In this document: positions 1 through 10,365 of the stretch, piece by piece
Numbering within the stretch: the first letter of the stretch is position 1
Layout of the letters: each line of letters starts with the position of its first letter
From: Apostichopus japonicus
Taxonomy: Eukaryota; Echinodermata; Holothuroidea; Aspidochirotida; Stichopodidae
DNA: 64,000 nt
Assembly: GCF_037975245.1 (NCBI RefSeq)
Contig: NC_092561.1
Location: forward strand, 18,357,001 to 18,421,000
Direction of reading: 5' to 3'
Notes under the pieces: model-generated
Told to the model about the DNA's origin: nothing
The model's database searches: none
What the model saw: the letters and a program-made list of their open reading frames with translations, nothing else
Position numbers and translations under genes: made by a program

Positions 1-94
1 AATTCATTTAATTAGTTATCCTGTATTCAACTTATGAATAGTTATATATTGTTTTTGGTTAGTGTGTTCCTCTGTGTTTGTGTTCTCTCAATAG

Positions 95-376
95 GCATCG
101 GTTTCATAACGAAGCGGATTCCAACCGGACAGTCAATCTTACTTGAGTATGTTTTCAAGCTTGAAGATACTGGAAAACCGGTGTGGATGTTCAATGGGAA
201 TATTATATTTGCAGATTTTGTTGACGCAGATGACTTAGGTATTTCTAACGTCCACGGTGAAATCAATAACAGTCATACGTTATTGAACATCCAGCATGTT
301 CAAGCTGAGAATGAAGGAAACTACACCTGTTTGTTCAACGGCATAGTTCAGGTTGGATATACTCTACATGTTATAG
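95..376 (+). CDS. Gene A exon: Ig domain 1 (V-like), B-strand Cys replaced by Tyr
   Basis: 282-bp phase 1-1 exon, the same length as Ig1 of genes D and E. The acceptor is ctctcaatag and the donor gtgagt. The first Ig cysteine, at the position of LSC in genes B and C, is TAT (Tyr) here, while the F-strand Cys remains. The canonical intradomain disulfide therefore cannot form. Open frame continues left to an ATG at 34 and reads hydrophobic, but that stretch looks like a polypyrimidine intron end. Confidence 0.75.
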
Positions 377-3030
377 GTGAGTTTTAAATTAATGTAAAAA
401 ACAATACATGTTGTTTCAAGAAAATTATGTAGCTTATATTGAAGGAGTTATACACTGATAATATATGTTTTTGTTTTCTTCTCTTCTCCCCTTTTTTCAT
501 ATATTTCATTTTCATTCATCATTATTATTTTAATATACAAATTTTGCTTCCATGGTTTCATTTCAGATCCTATACACGTGAAGCTTTGGGTAAACAACAA
601 CAACAGTAAACATCAACAACGACCTAAGGGGGAGAAATTAATACTTACGTGTCTGGCGTTAAATGTAACAGGCAATACGTCTGTATACTGGACCATACAG
701 AGTGCAGTTGATACGAATGTCACCAAAGAGACAGCCAGGCGATTTCAAAATAAAACAGTAAAAGCCCAACTGTCTCTTGTTCTTGTCGAGAATATCAACG
801 TGACCTGTCACGTAACGCTCGATAAATTTGAAGATGTGGAAGAAAATGTGACGATCAGTGTCAGCTTGAAACCTGTGAACAGCTTTTCTGAAGGTACTAC
901 CACCACCCCAGTAAGGCTCACTGAATGCCCTGGATGCGATGGCTCGTTGCATGGTAAAGCAAAGTATTGGCAGTGGGTTGTTCTAAAATCGTCTTAAGGC
1001 TTCCTGGAATGTTCACTTTGTGAAATTAAATATAGAAACCATTGTCGAAATCAGTGGGTTTTAAAGTCTGTATTTGCTATTGGTGGATAAATGTAGCAAA
1101 TGTCACCTATTCAAATGAAATGATATAGATGATATGAGGTACGTGATATTATTATCCCATTAATTACTTAGAAGTTGTTCCAATCTTGATCACTTGTTGA
1201 ACAAACCATTGGAAATGTTTTGATTTTCCTTCATTCTATTTGTGAGTTTAGCTTACAGGCACCGCTCTCATTCTTAAATAGATTGTAAAGAGACTGTTCT
1301 GTGCCATATTAAGAACTGACGTATTCAGTCCTATGGTGATTGAAGCAAAATCTACGTTGTCTTGTGCATAGACTAAAAATGACCTTGCAACATCTTAATG
1401 ATATTCCATAACTTTGTGAACAAATAGCTCACCTACTGGAAACGGGCTTTGATTGCGGCAGAATAGTGCAATGTTATATATGTACCGTATGTGTGTTATA
1501 AATCGCTATACAGCAGACTATTGTTAGGCTTAATAAACTCAATCAATCACTTTAAATCAGTGAACCACATTGTGATGTCTAATTTACAACAAATCATTAG
1601 CTAATCGTTAAAACGGAATTCACGTTGGAGGACAATAAAGTCAGAATATTGAAATACACACAGCAAATTTTATATAATAAGGATCACTTGCATACAATAA
1701 AGATTGCAAAAATATGTTCTTAGCTGACTATTATAACTTACAAATATAAATGTATTGCTCCATCGATGAACTCGTTTTAACGGTACAAGATGCTATAATA
1801 TAAATTCGTCCCCAATACATCTTTAACTATGATCTGTTTGGTCTTCAGAGACAAAATATATCTGGATTTTTGTACTAACTGGAATAACCATTACAGTCCT
1901 ATGTCTAGTCGTGTGCTTTATTGGATATTGGTGCCGAAAAGGAAACAGTAAGCAAGGTTTATATATTTCCATCCATCCTTCTATATATATATATTTATAT
2001 ATACTTTATAATTAAAATTGTACTGAGTTAAAAAAATCCATGACAGTGAAAAAAGTTCTTTATATTTGGTGTTTTTATGTTTATTAATATTAGCGACTTC
2101 ATTCTGTCACTGTAAAATGCTACCCTCACACTTATCGCAACAGTCCACATCTGAACTATGAAGTAAAGTTGATCCTACTCTCCAGTTACTATTGCGGAGT
2201 CTTCAGATTATGTTAACCGTAGATGGTTGTCTCGATTGTTGAACACCCGTCCTCCTTCCTATGTTAATGTTACTTCTTTCTTCCTTCCATTCATTTTTTC
2301 TCTTAATCTTTTAATAGTATACAGTAGAAATTATGATATATCTTTCGTTTCTCATCAATCTTTCTAATATAACAGGCAGCTACCACACTGACAGGTAAGA
2401 TTTTTCTGTAATTTTGCAAATCGTCAATATGTGTACTATTCCCCATGTCTTTTTAAAATGAACTTGCAGAGAAAAACAATCCTACAGAGTATCTGGGATG
2501 TAAACAGCTTCATATCGTTTTTCCGTTTCATGTCTGTCATAACTTTACCGAACTTCAAAGGCAAAGCGATATAACCTAATGCATTATTGTAAGGTCACTA
2601 GACATAGCTTATTATCAACATCATTGCAATCCAGCTAGATAATTAATACCTATAGATATCGAGTTCATTATGTTTAAAGCTTTGCTCTCGATTATCTGTT
2701 AAAAGAGGTTAAGTGCTTTGAGCGCTATTAAAGATAAAGACAAATATTTGTAAAGCTTTGCTCTCGATTATCTATTACAAGAAGTTAAGTGCTTTGAGCG
2801 CTATTAAAGACAAAGAAAAATATCTCATGAGCATATAGTGAAGGCATATATACATAAGTACACACAGTTGCATTGTATTGGATAGATGAGTAGACCATTA
2901 CGTTCAATGATAAATATGTGTACTAAACGTATTTCTTTCATTTTCACTTTGCTAGTTCAGTGAAACTGCGGAGATATTAACTTCGTTCGATTTGGCGACA
3001 ACAATATCATACCGCTGCAAAGGAACTTAA
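95..3030 (+). CDS. Gene A: two-Ig transmembrane receptor without kinase domain, 5' end outside window
   Basis: Inferred exons: 95-376 (Ig1), 567-893 (Ig2), 1849-1947 (membrane helix), 2376-2394 and 2961-3030 (stop TAA). Phases join 1-1-1-2 without a frame break. Ig1 has the VWMFNG Trp strand and an NEGNYTCLF F-strand, but the B-strand Cys is Tyr (LLEYVF). Ig2 has TCLALN...VYWTI...NVTCHV with several N-glycosylation sequons. The helix (IWIFVLTGITITVLCLVVCF) is followed by Arg/Lys. After it come only about 30 residues, ending SYRCKGT, with no kinase exon before gene B. An AATAAA lies at 3073. The leader exon is presumably upstream of position 1. The last two small exons rest on splice signals and phase only. 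Likely a surface receptor or decoy related to C-E; ligand unknown. Confidence 0.62.
567..893 (+). CDS. Gene A exon: membrane-proximal Ig domain
   Basis: Acceptor tttcag at 561-566. The donor at 894 (gtacta) is preferred over the stronger-looking gtaagg at 911. Only 894 gives phase 1, which keeps the following membrane exon open. The domain has Cys-Trp-Cys Ig spacing (LTCLALN, VYWTI, NVTCHV), as in the last Ig domains of B and C. Confidence 0.7.
2676..2825 (+). repeat. Two-copy tandem repeat, unit 76 bp
   Basis: A block starting aaagctttgctctcgattat and containing aagtgctttgagcgctatta is repeated at 2752 with few mismatches. It lies in the last inferred intron of gene A. Confidence 0.85.
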
Positions 3031-5106
3031 TCTAACTACGGCAGACAACTAAATGAGACCTTATAGCTACCCAATAAATCCGAAGATTTCGTGTACAGAA
3101 GACTTGAATATGTTTAATGCAATACCCGTTCTATATCTTGGGAATATTTCTAAATTGCCTATCTCTTCATCTTTATTTTTTACTTTTAAGTATATATTAA
3201 CTGGTTTATATTAATCTCGAAAACAAGTATTGAGCGATTACAGCATCATTTGATAATTCCAAGATAATTAATATCATTCAAGAATGGAAAAATGTCAAAT
3301 CATTTGAACTATAGAAAAACCTTGTGAAGCTTGGCATTAACATTACTATATGTATAGAAGACAAGACTTTAACATATATGTTACTGTAACTCCCCTCCCC
3401 CCAACACCCCAACGCACCCCCACCAGAAGCGAAGGTGAATAAGTAAACAAGTTACAATAAATATAAACTTTGAAAGTTCGTTTACTGAACATAGGACTGT
3501 CTCAAGTATTGGCAGTTAGGATTTAAAGTTAATAAATACTGGTGATAGTATTCACAGCATTGATATGTGGAATGCCATTCAATGTGAGGTAATGCTACAC
3601 GCCAGTTTATTAGTTTACACAAACTGTTGGTGCTACCTTGCATTGCTTGTTCTTCAGATATTTTTTTCTGCTTTCAAATATTATGCAATTTAAGACGCAA
3701 TTACATAAATAGTGATGTCATTTCCTTAAACGCTGTTTATGTATTTCCGCCTATCAAATATATAAATTGTTTTCCAGCCATTAATAGCGTCGTTCCGTCT
3801 TCAAAAGTTGATCCATAATCGTCACATTGCCTCAATTGTTATACCGAACGCTTGTAACAATACTGACTAAAGTCTCATTGAAGTAAAGAATAGCATAATG
3901 ATCAAGACGGTGAAGCACTTTCAGCTCCACGATTGTCATGACTATTTTATTCAGCAATGTCAAGACATGTCCATTTGAATCTCCATGTTAAGGTGGTAAT
4001 GTTGTATGTGAAGTAAAACGCCTAGCGATTGGGGTATCACTGCTAACAGTCATTCCGCAACCGTTTTCAAATGACACAACCATGTTACGTGTGGATGGAC
4101 ATCGCGTAAGAACTGTAATAGAAGGTGACTTTCGTGAACCACTTTGAACAATTGCGACACTCGTACTGTGTAACAATGTCAACAATTCCTAGCTAGGGCT
4201 TTATTTTACTTGGAAGTATTTGTCAGGCCGAGCGAGTCAACGTGGTAAGTGGATCTGGCAAACGGAAATAAGCATTGAACCAATTCGAACACACTCGACA
4301 GAATTTTTGAAAATGAAAGTCGTTCATAATTTACCCCCTTGCAATTCGTAAACGTTTCTTTTCTGATATTGTTAAGATGTCATCAATTTCTATCTACGTT
4401 TATTTTACTTGGAAATATTTGTCAGGCCGAGAGAGTCACAGAAACATCGGATCTTATTGAAGTGCTATATAAATCATTACCAGGAAGAAAATGTCAGAAA
4501 TTTTGTTTAAGTTTATTTAATATTAACAAGACAAATCTGTCGCTGCGATAAAATGTCAATAAATATTTGAACAAAGTTATTTTTGTGTGATTCCTGCGTA
4601 GTTTACGATCTTGATTCACTAACTCATATATCATTGTCTATGTTTCTTGTGTATGACGTTTAGTTTATGTCATAAGAACATACTAAAATGTGACATTCTA
4701 TTATATAAAACAATAAAGATTGGCTACAAAACAACAGAACTCATCAATTATTGTGAAGAAATTCCGGCAATGTTGCTGTAAAGAAAAGTCCTTTTCCTTG
4801 TCAAACGTATTTTACAAATATAACGGTAAAATGTGAATATAATAAATTAAGGAAATAAGTGTATTCAGCCTCTTTAATAGAAAATTCTTCATCGCTTGTA
4901 AATAATTTTATGATCAAATGTGGTTTGGTAATGTTGTTGGAAATCTTTTTGAAAATTGTGAAAATGTTTGACTTCAAGCTTATTGGTAGTTTTGAACATC
5001 GTACTTTAATCATTTTGTAGAACTGTCATTTTGCCCAAATCATTCATGGCGATATGCATATAATTTATGGAAAAATAAAAATCAATTTCTTGGGATTAAC
5101 AATCTC
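3031..5106. other. Intergenic DNA, no gene recognised
   Basis: 3' flank of gene A, with AATAAA at 3073. A C-rich patch lies at 3388-3424. A 39-bp direct repeat (ttattttacttggaagtatt...gtcaggccgag) occurs at 4201-4239 and 4400-4438. Short open frames on both strands show no recognisable domain. Confidence 0.5.
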
Positions 5107-5217
5107 TCCCCCTCTCCCCTTTCTCCACTCTCTCCTGTTTCTCCACTCTCTCCCCTTTCTCCACTCTCTCCCCTCTCCTCTCTCTCCCACCTCTTCCCTC
5201 TCTCCTTCTCCTCCCTC
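5107..5217 (+). repeat. Pyrimidine (CT-rich) microsatellite, left part
   Basis: Includes about three copies of tttctccactctctcccc followed by irregular CT/CCT. It abuts the left inverted repeat of the candidate element at 5218. The pyrimidine tract resumes on the same strand at 10046. Confidence 0.85.
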
Positions 5218-5229
5218 CCCAGCTAACAA

Positions 5230-5560
5230 AATTACGTTTTTATAACGTTATATTTACGTACCGTTTACGTTGCATTAACGTCAGAAAGTTACGTTGTAGT
5301 TACGAAATTTTGTAGACTCCAGGGGACGTTATATTTACGTAATATTTAGACCAAAAAATAACGTTGTATTTACGTTTTTATTACGTTATTTTGTAACGTT
5401 TAAATGTTACGTTATAATAACGTCGCATTAACGTTTTTCTATAACCTTTTTGCGATGTTATTGTAACGTTCATACAACGAGATTTCCCAATGTTAGTCAT
5501 TTACGTTATAGTAACGTTGTGATATAACGTAATGGTTACGTCACTAAGTAACCAATAAGT
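5230..5560. repeat. ACGT/AACGTT-rich subterminal array
   Basis: About twenty ACGT cores in roughly 330 bp, mostly as ttacgt, taacgtt or attaacgt, alternating in both orientations because the core is palindromic. It lies directly inside the left inverted repeat. A few copies (aataacgttattattacg) lie inside the right end at 10012-10030. Confidence 0.8.
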
Positions 5561-7435
5561 AACCTACACGTACACACTGAGAAGGCCTAAGCCTTGACTA
5601 CCAATAAGGACTCAAGACATTTCGATTTTTATTGATACGTAATATTGTTTTATATCCTCTCTTTGGAAAATTATCAATGACAGAATAATAAACAAAATAG
5701 TTAACATATAATAATACTTCTTTCGATCGACTTAAGCTTCAGGCTCTTTTAAGAGGCAACAACGCTACCCAAAAATTTTATTACTTGGGTTTACTCTCAC
5801 GTGTCATTTCAATTTATATTAAATCAAGATCCTTATGAATATGACTATTACTATAGTCATGACAGTTGCCACCAGAGTTTATAGTCCATTGAATTGCGAT
5901 AGTTCAAAATTAATTAGTAAAGTAACATTTCATGCTTTAAATATATTCAATAATACCAGTCTCATGTTTTACTACTTAAATAAATTGGCCTTAAAATCTT
6001 TCGTCAAAATATAAGAACGGTAAGCTAGGCCGAAAGTTTATAATTCGGCCCACAAAGCTTCAAATTAAGAACGATTTCAGCCGACAAATCACCCAAAGGG
6101 GGAGTGCTATCATCTACTAATATACCATTGACAAGCCGTACGCCATTCCAACGACTGGCAATGAGAAGCATCTGTACGTTTGAGAGTTGAGTTTCTCCGA
6201 TTAGTAATCGGTCTGATGTTCACTAGCTAGCAGTATTGTAGAACGCAGTTGTATAGCACTGTACTAGTGTAGTATTAATGAACGAGTTATAATATAGGTT
6301 ACAATTACTTTCAATATATTTGTTCCTAACCGGCCTTCGGGTTGGCTACTTATGTTATTCTGGTTTTCTTAACTATTGCATTAAACCAGACTTATTGGCG
6401 AGGACAAAGTTAGACCAAAAGTAGAAGAAGCGCAGTTACAAAGCGCGCCAGTTTATACTATTAGACAGTAGGCCTAACTTAAGCCTAACTAGGCCTAGAC
6501 TGTAGTTGCTGACACAGTAAAAATTGCCTCAGTTAAAATGTTAATTTAAATTTAACCAGAGTACAGACCCTCCCAATGGCTACTTGCAGGAGAAGCTAGA
6601 GCATGAAGTCTGTCCACAAAAAAAAAAAAATCCAATTTCTACCAGTAAAAGTGTTGCCACATTGTTTTCACTACATCAATAGAGATGTACGGAAGCTTAA
6701 AAGTTCCATCAACATAAGAAAAATTTTGCCCCATAATTTGACATTTTAATTTGGTAAATTGTTTTGAAAACAAGATAATATCTTATCAAAACTCAGAAAA
6801 ATTTAGGATTACTCAGTTGCTTTAACTCCACAATTTACAAATTTTTTCAATTGCTCTGTTGAAATGAATTTAAAATTTTAGTACATAAATTCCATAATGG
6901 CCAACCAAACTGCACTCAATGCAATGACCTCCATACCGGGTTAATAATGGCTGTTATTTTGAAAGGTTATATTATTATGAATGTATTGAGATAGTCAGCT
7001 CAAAAAAGATAACTGTAGTATTTCTATCCTACATATAAGTGATGTACAGGGTTACTTTGCAATCGGTAATACAGCTCAGATGAAACTTTCAGGTTGTGGT
7101 ACAGAAAACTGTGTTCCTTTCACATGCTTTACTTTGCTAAACCTTTATGAAATTACTTGGAAAGACTCCTTGTGGGTTCTGTAATACAAACTGCTAGAAA
7201 TACATATCAATACATTAAGGCAACAAAGTGTCTGTCTGTTTGCTATTAATTAAACAAAGTAGGCCTATGTGTTTGGTACTAAGGGAGCTTCAGTAGGAGT
7301 TACGAAATTCATAAGAAGAGATACACTGGGAACAGATCTCTCTCTACCCTTACCTTTTCCCAGACCATAAATGAACTTTTGGATGAAATTCCACAAGTTT
7401 AGACATTCCGAAGTAGAAATCATATATAATATGTA
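5561..7435. other. Interior of candidate element, no gene recognised
   Basis: AT-rich DNA with GGCCTA-type palindromic stretches (6470-6500) and a poly-A run near 6618. No open frame with recognisable similarity was seen on either strand. Confidence 0.45.
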
Positions 7436-8365
7436 AAATAATAAAAACTACTGTAATAATACTTATTTATATAGCGCATGATGTCGACAATCTCAATGAG
7501 CTTTACAGGAACAAAATGAATACAAAAAAAACATACTAAAAGATACACGAAATGATCGACAATATAAATATTACAGTGTCCAATGTGGGAATCATGTGAA
7601 TAAATAACTTTTTAAGACGTTTTTAAAATTGTCTATGGTAAGAGAATCCCTACTTTGGGTTGGGAGTGTTCCAGAGTTTGGGGGCCTCAAATTTGAAAGA
7701 ATGCTAAGTTGCTAACCATACGTCTTAGTTTTAATTGCTAACGTGGAAGTTGCAGGGGTGACATTACGAAATCATGACGAAAAGCATGCATCGATTCAGT
7801 TTTGTTGTCGCTGAGAATTTGTGTTTTGCTTACACACCAAGTTTTAATTTCGTTTATAAATGATCCAAGTTTTCCAATAGTCTGATTCTTTTCATCAATG
7901 TACATTGACACATAAACTTGTGTATCATCTGCATAATTCATTCCTTGGAGACCGTGGGAGTGATAAAGTCTTCAATTGGGAGGTATAAAATGTGAAAACA
8001 GACAGTCCGAGCACTGATCCTTGTGGAACTCCATATTCAAGATAGCGAGGTGAAGAGTGTTTACTGTTAATGCTAACATTCTGCGAGCGGTTTGTGAAAT
8101 AGGACTTTATCCAAGTAAAGTTTTTCCTTTACAACCGTACTCTTTGTCCAGACTATCAAACAGAATTTGGTAGTCAAAAATAAAAAATAGTATAAAGCCG
8201 AGTTCAAACGATTCCAACATGCTACAACATTTTACTGTTTCGCGGTCAATGAAGACAAAGCCGGTTATGGGTCCTCCTGCTTTTCCAAAATGAAGGGCTG
8301 GGTTTTCGGTAAACTTTCCAAATGTAGCAATGTTGTTCCCAATCTGGAAGTAATATGACAAAATA
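7436..8365 (-). pseudogene. Decayed non-LTR retrotransposon (CR1/Jockey-like) reverse transcriptase and 3' tail
   Basis: Read on the minus strand from about 8360 down: a degraded motif-A region, then LDKEYGCKGKTLL, a stop, then GVPQGSVLG at about 8010-8040, a frameshift, and the catalytic NYADDTQVYVSM at about 7910-7941. An alpha-helical KTES(M) segment follows. Then comes a decayed LRPPNSGTLP...SRDSLTIDNFK tail, and the element ends in a GCGCTATATAAATAAGTATT-type 3' end. Stops and frameshifts show it is dead. It sits inside the candidate element 5218-10045. Confidence 0.8.
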
Positions 8366-9347
8366 TTTAATATATCTAACTGGAACGAGAGTCAAATGGT
8401 TGAAAATAAAAATACAGGTTTTACAAGGAACTCATCTCTTGAGTGTAATGCTAAAATAGAAAACTATGTCAATTACTTATTTTAGTTGAAAGCACACTAT
8501 GGATGATCAACAAGGAAAATTAAGTCAATGGATACAGAATGTACACTACACTATTGAAGGGGTAGTTCTATAAAATAGTAAATGTCTGTATAGTTTGCCT
8601 CTTGGTGTTTCCTCTGGTAAAGCATCATCAGGTATTAACAGTATTTGCAAGACCAGGTAGTTACGTATTAAACTTTATACATTGACATTAATTTTATCAA
8701 CACTTGCATTAAGACTGGTATCATTTTGAAGAATTCATTCTTGAAATTCATGGAAACTTGTAGTAAGGAAGATATTTTGTAGCTCTAAGCTGTCGAAACA
8801 TTTCATGCATGATGTAATTAGGACCAACTTGGGTGACAAGTTGGAACTTCTGTGTCACAACAGGTGTTAGTCACATAGTTGTGTGTTCCAGTTGATACCA
8901 ACTTTGAATTTGGTGTGGTCAGTAGTAGTGGTATTGCCAGTACATATCATGATACCTATCACCATGAAGTTCAGTCAATTGCAAATTTCATAAGTTGCTT
9001 TGGCAATGTAAAACGTATTTAGTACCTCCATCTAGTCAAGGCAGTAGATATTAAGTATGACAATTGTGTACTGTACAATTCCAAGATATGCAATCTTGAA
9101 TGTCAGAAATAAATTGTGTTGTTCCCATTGGATAAAGTTTACATTAGAGTTTCCAGATTTAAATGGCATATTATGTATTTTATCGCAATAACACTAAGCC
9201 AGCAGAAAACCAGAAAGCCAGTTGGCTTATTGTGATTCCTTGCCATTTGAGATTATAATCCCAAGCTTTCTTCATTGTTGATTAATTTGATCAGCAAGGT
9301 TCTTTCACTGACTGTGGACCTACCTACTAAACTATGTTAACTTACCA
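8366..9347. other. Interior of candidate element, no gene recognised
   Basis: AT-rich sequence without convincing coding capacity on either strand and without an obvious repeat. Confidence 0.4.
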
Positions 9348-10004
9348 TGTTTATAAGCTATTTTAAGCAAAAATCAACTCAAGCATTGCCCCCTAATGAA
9401 TGTGCATAATATCACATTGAACATACATTATCATGTACCCGCTATCTACAACCACCTACACACAAAGTATGATTCAATTCTGAAAATGTTTACATTTGAC
9501 CCTGTGACCTCATTAATATTCATAAGATGAGCACCAAAATCAATAGGGCTCTTCTACTCACTATGGCGCATATATGTACTACCTAGTATGACTTCAATTC
9601 AACTTGTCGTTGTTCAGTTACCGTGTTTTTACAAGCTATTTTAGTGAAAACCAACTTAAGCCCGCCCCTAATAAATATGCATAATATCATCTTGAACTTA
9701 TTTCACCATGTACCTGCTATCTACCAACATATTAATATTAGGTATATAAATAAATTCTTACTTTTTCTTGCGGAGTTATTAGTATTTGAAGATTGTTACA
9801 TTTCACCCTGTGACTCATTATTATTCATGAGATGAGCACCAAAATCAATAGGGTTCTTGTACTCTTTATGGCGCATATATGCATCACGTATGACTTCAAT
9901 CCAACTTGTCGTTGTTCAGTTACTGTGTTTACAATCTATTTTAGTGAAAAATCAACTTAAGCCCCGCCCCCTCTTGCATATGCATAATATCAACTTGAAC
10001 ATAT
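9348..10004 (+). repeat. Tandem repeat, about 275-305 bp unit, about 2.3 copies
   Basis: Units begin near 9348, 9622 and 9927 with ttTacaagctattttagtga-like sequence. Each full unit contains gatgagcaccaaaatcaata, tggcgcatatatg and caacttgtcgttgttcagtt. The third copy is cut at the right inverted repeat of the candidate element. Confidence 0.85.
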
Positions 10005-10045
10005 GTTATAAAATAACGTTATTATTACGTTGTGTGTTAGCTGGG

Positions 10046-10345
10046 TCTCTCCCCTCTCCCCTCTCCCCTCTCCCCTCTCCCCTCTCCCCTCTCCCCTCTC
10101 CCCTCTCCCCTCTCCCCTCTCCCCTCTCCCCTCTCCCCTCTCCCCTCTCCCCTCTCCCCTCTCCCCTCTCCCCTCTCCCCTCTCCCCTCTCCCCTCTCCC
10201 CTCTCCCCTCTCCCCTCTCCCCTCTCCCCTCGCCCCTCGCCCCTCTCCCCTCTCCCCTCTCCCCTCTCCCCTCTCCCCTCTCCCCTCTCCCCTCTCCCCT
10301 CTCCCCTCTCCCCTCTCCCCTTCTCCCTCTCTCCCCATCTCTCCA
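10046..10345 (+). repeat. Heptanucleotide (CCCCTCT)n microsatellite
   Basis: Nearly pure 7-bp repeat, about 39 copies, interrupted near 10230 by two C-to-G-type variants (ccctcgcccctcg). It ends in irregular CT-rich DNA to about 10365. The complementary strand is (GGGGAGA)n, with regularly spaced four-G runs. Long open frames on both strands here are artefacts of the repeat. Confidence 0.95.
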
Positions 10346-10365
10346 CTCTCCCTCTCTCCCACCTC

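Larger units (their letters stand above)
5218..10045. mobile_element. Candidate TIR-bounded mobile element, about 4.8 kb
   Basis: The left end begins cccagctaacaaaattacg. The right end is its near inverse, ...cgttgtgtgttagctggg. The inverted similarity extends about 30 bp and includes ATAACGTTAT on both sides. Both outer flanks are the same-strand CT-rich microsatellite, as expected for one insertion into one pyrimidine tract. No transposase frame was found, so it would be non-autonomous. Target-site duplication cannot be judged in low-complexity flanks. The family is unassigned. Confidence 0.5.

Noticed and set aside
34-94. Hydrophobic open frame before gene A Ig1 that looks like a signal peptide
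   Set aside because: It is a T-rich stretch ending in tctcaatag, i.e. an intron acceptor. Genes D and E have the same read-through but a separate true leader exon upstream.
894-997. Extension of gene A Ig2 exon to the stop at 997, or to the gtaagg donor at 911
   Set aside because: Donor 911 is phase 0 and makes the membrane exon hit a stop. Donor 894 is phase 1 and keeps it open.
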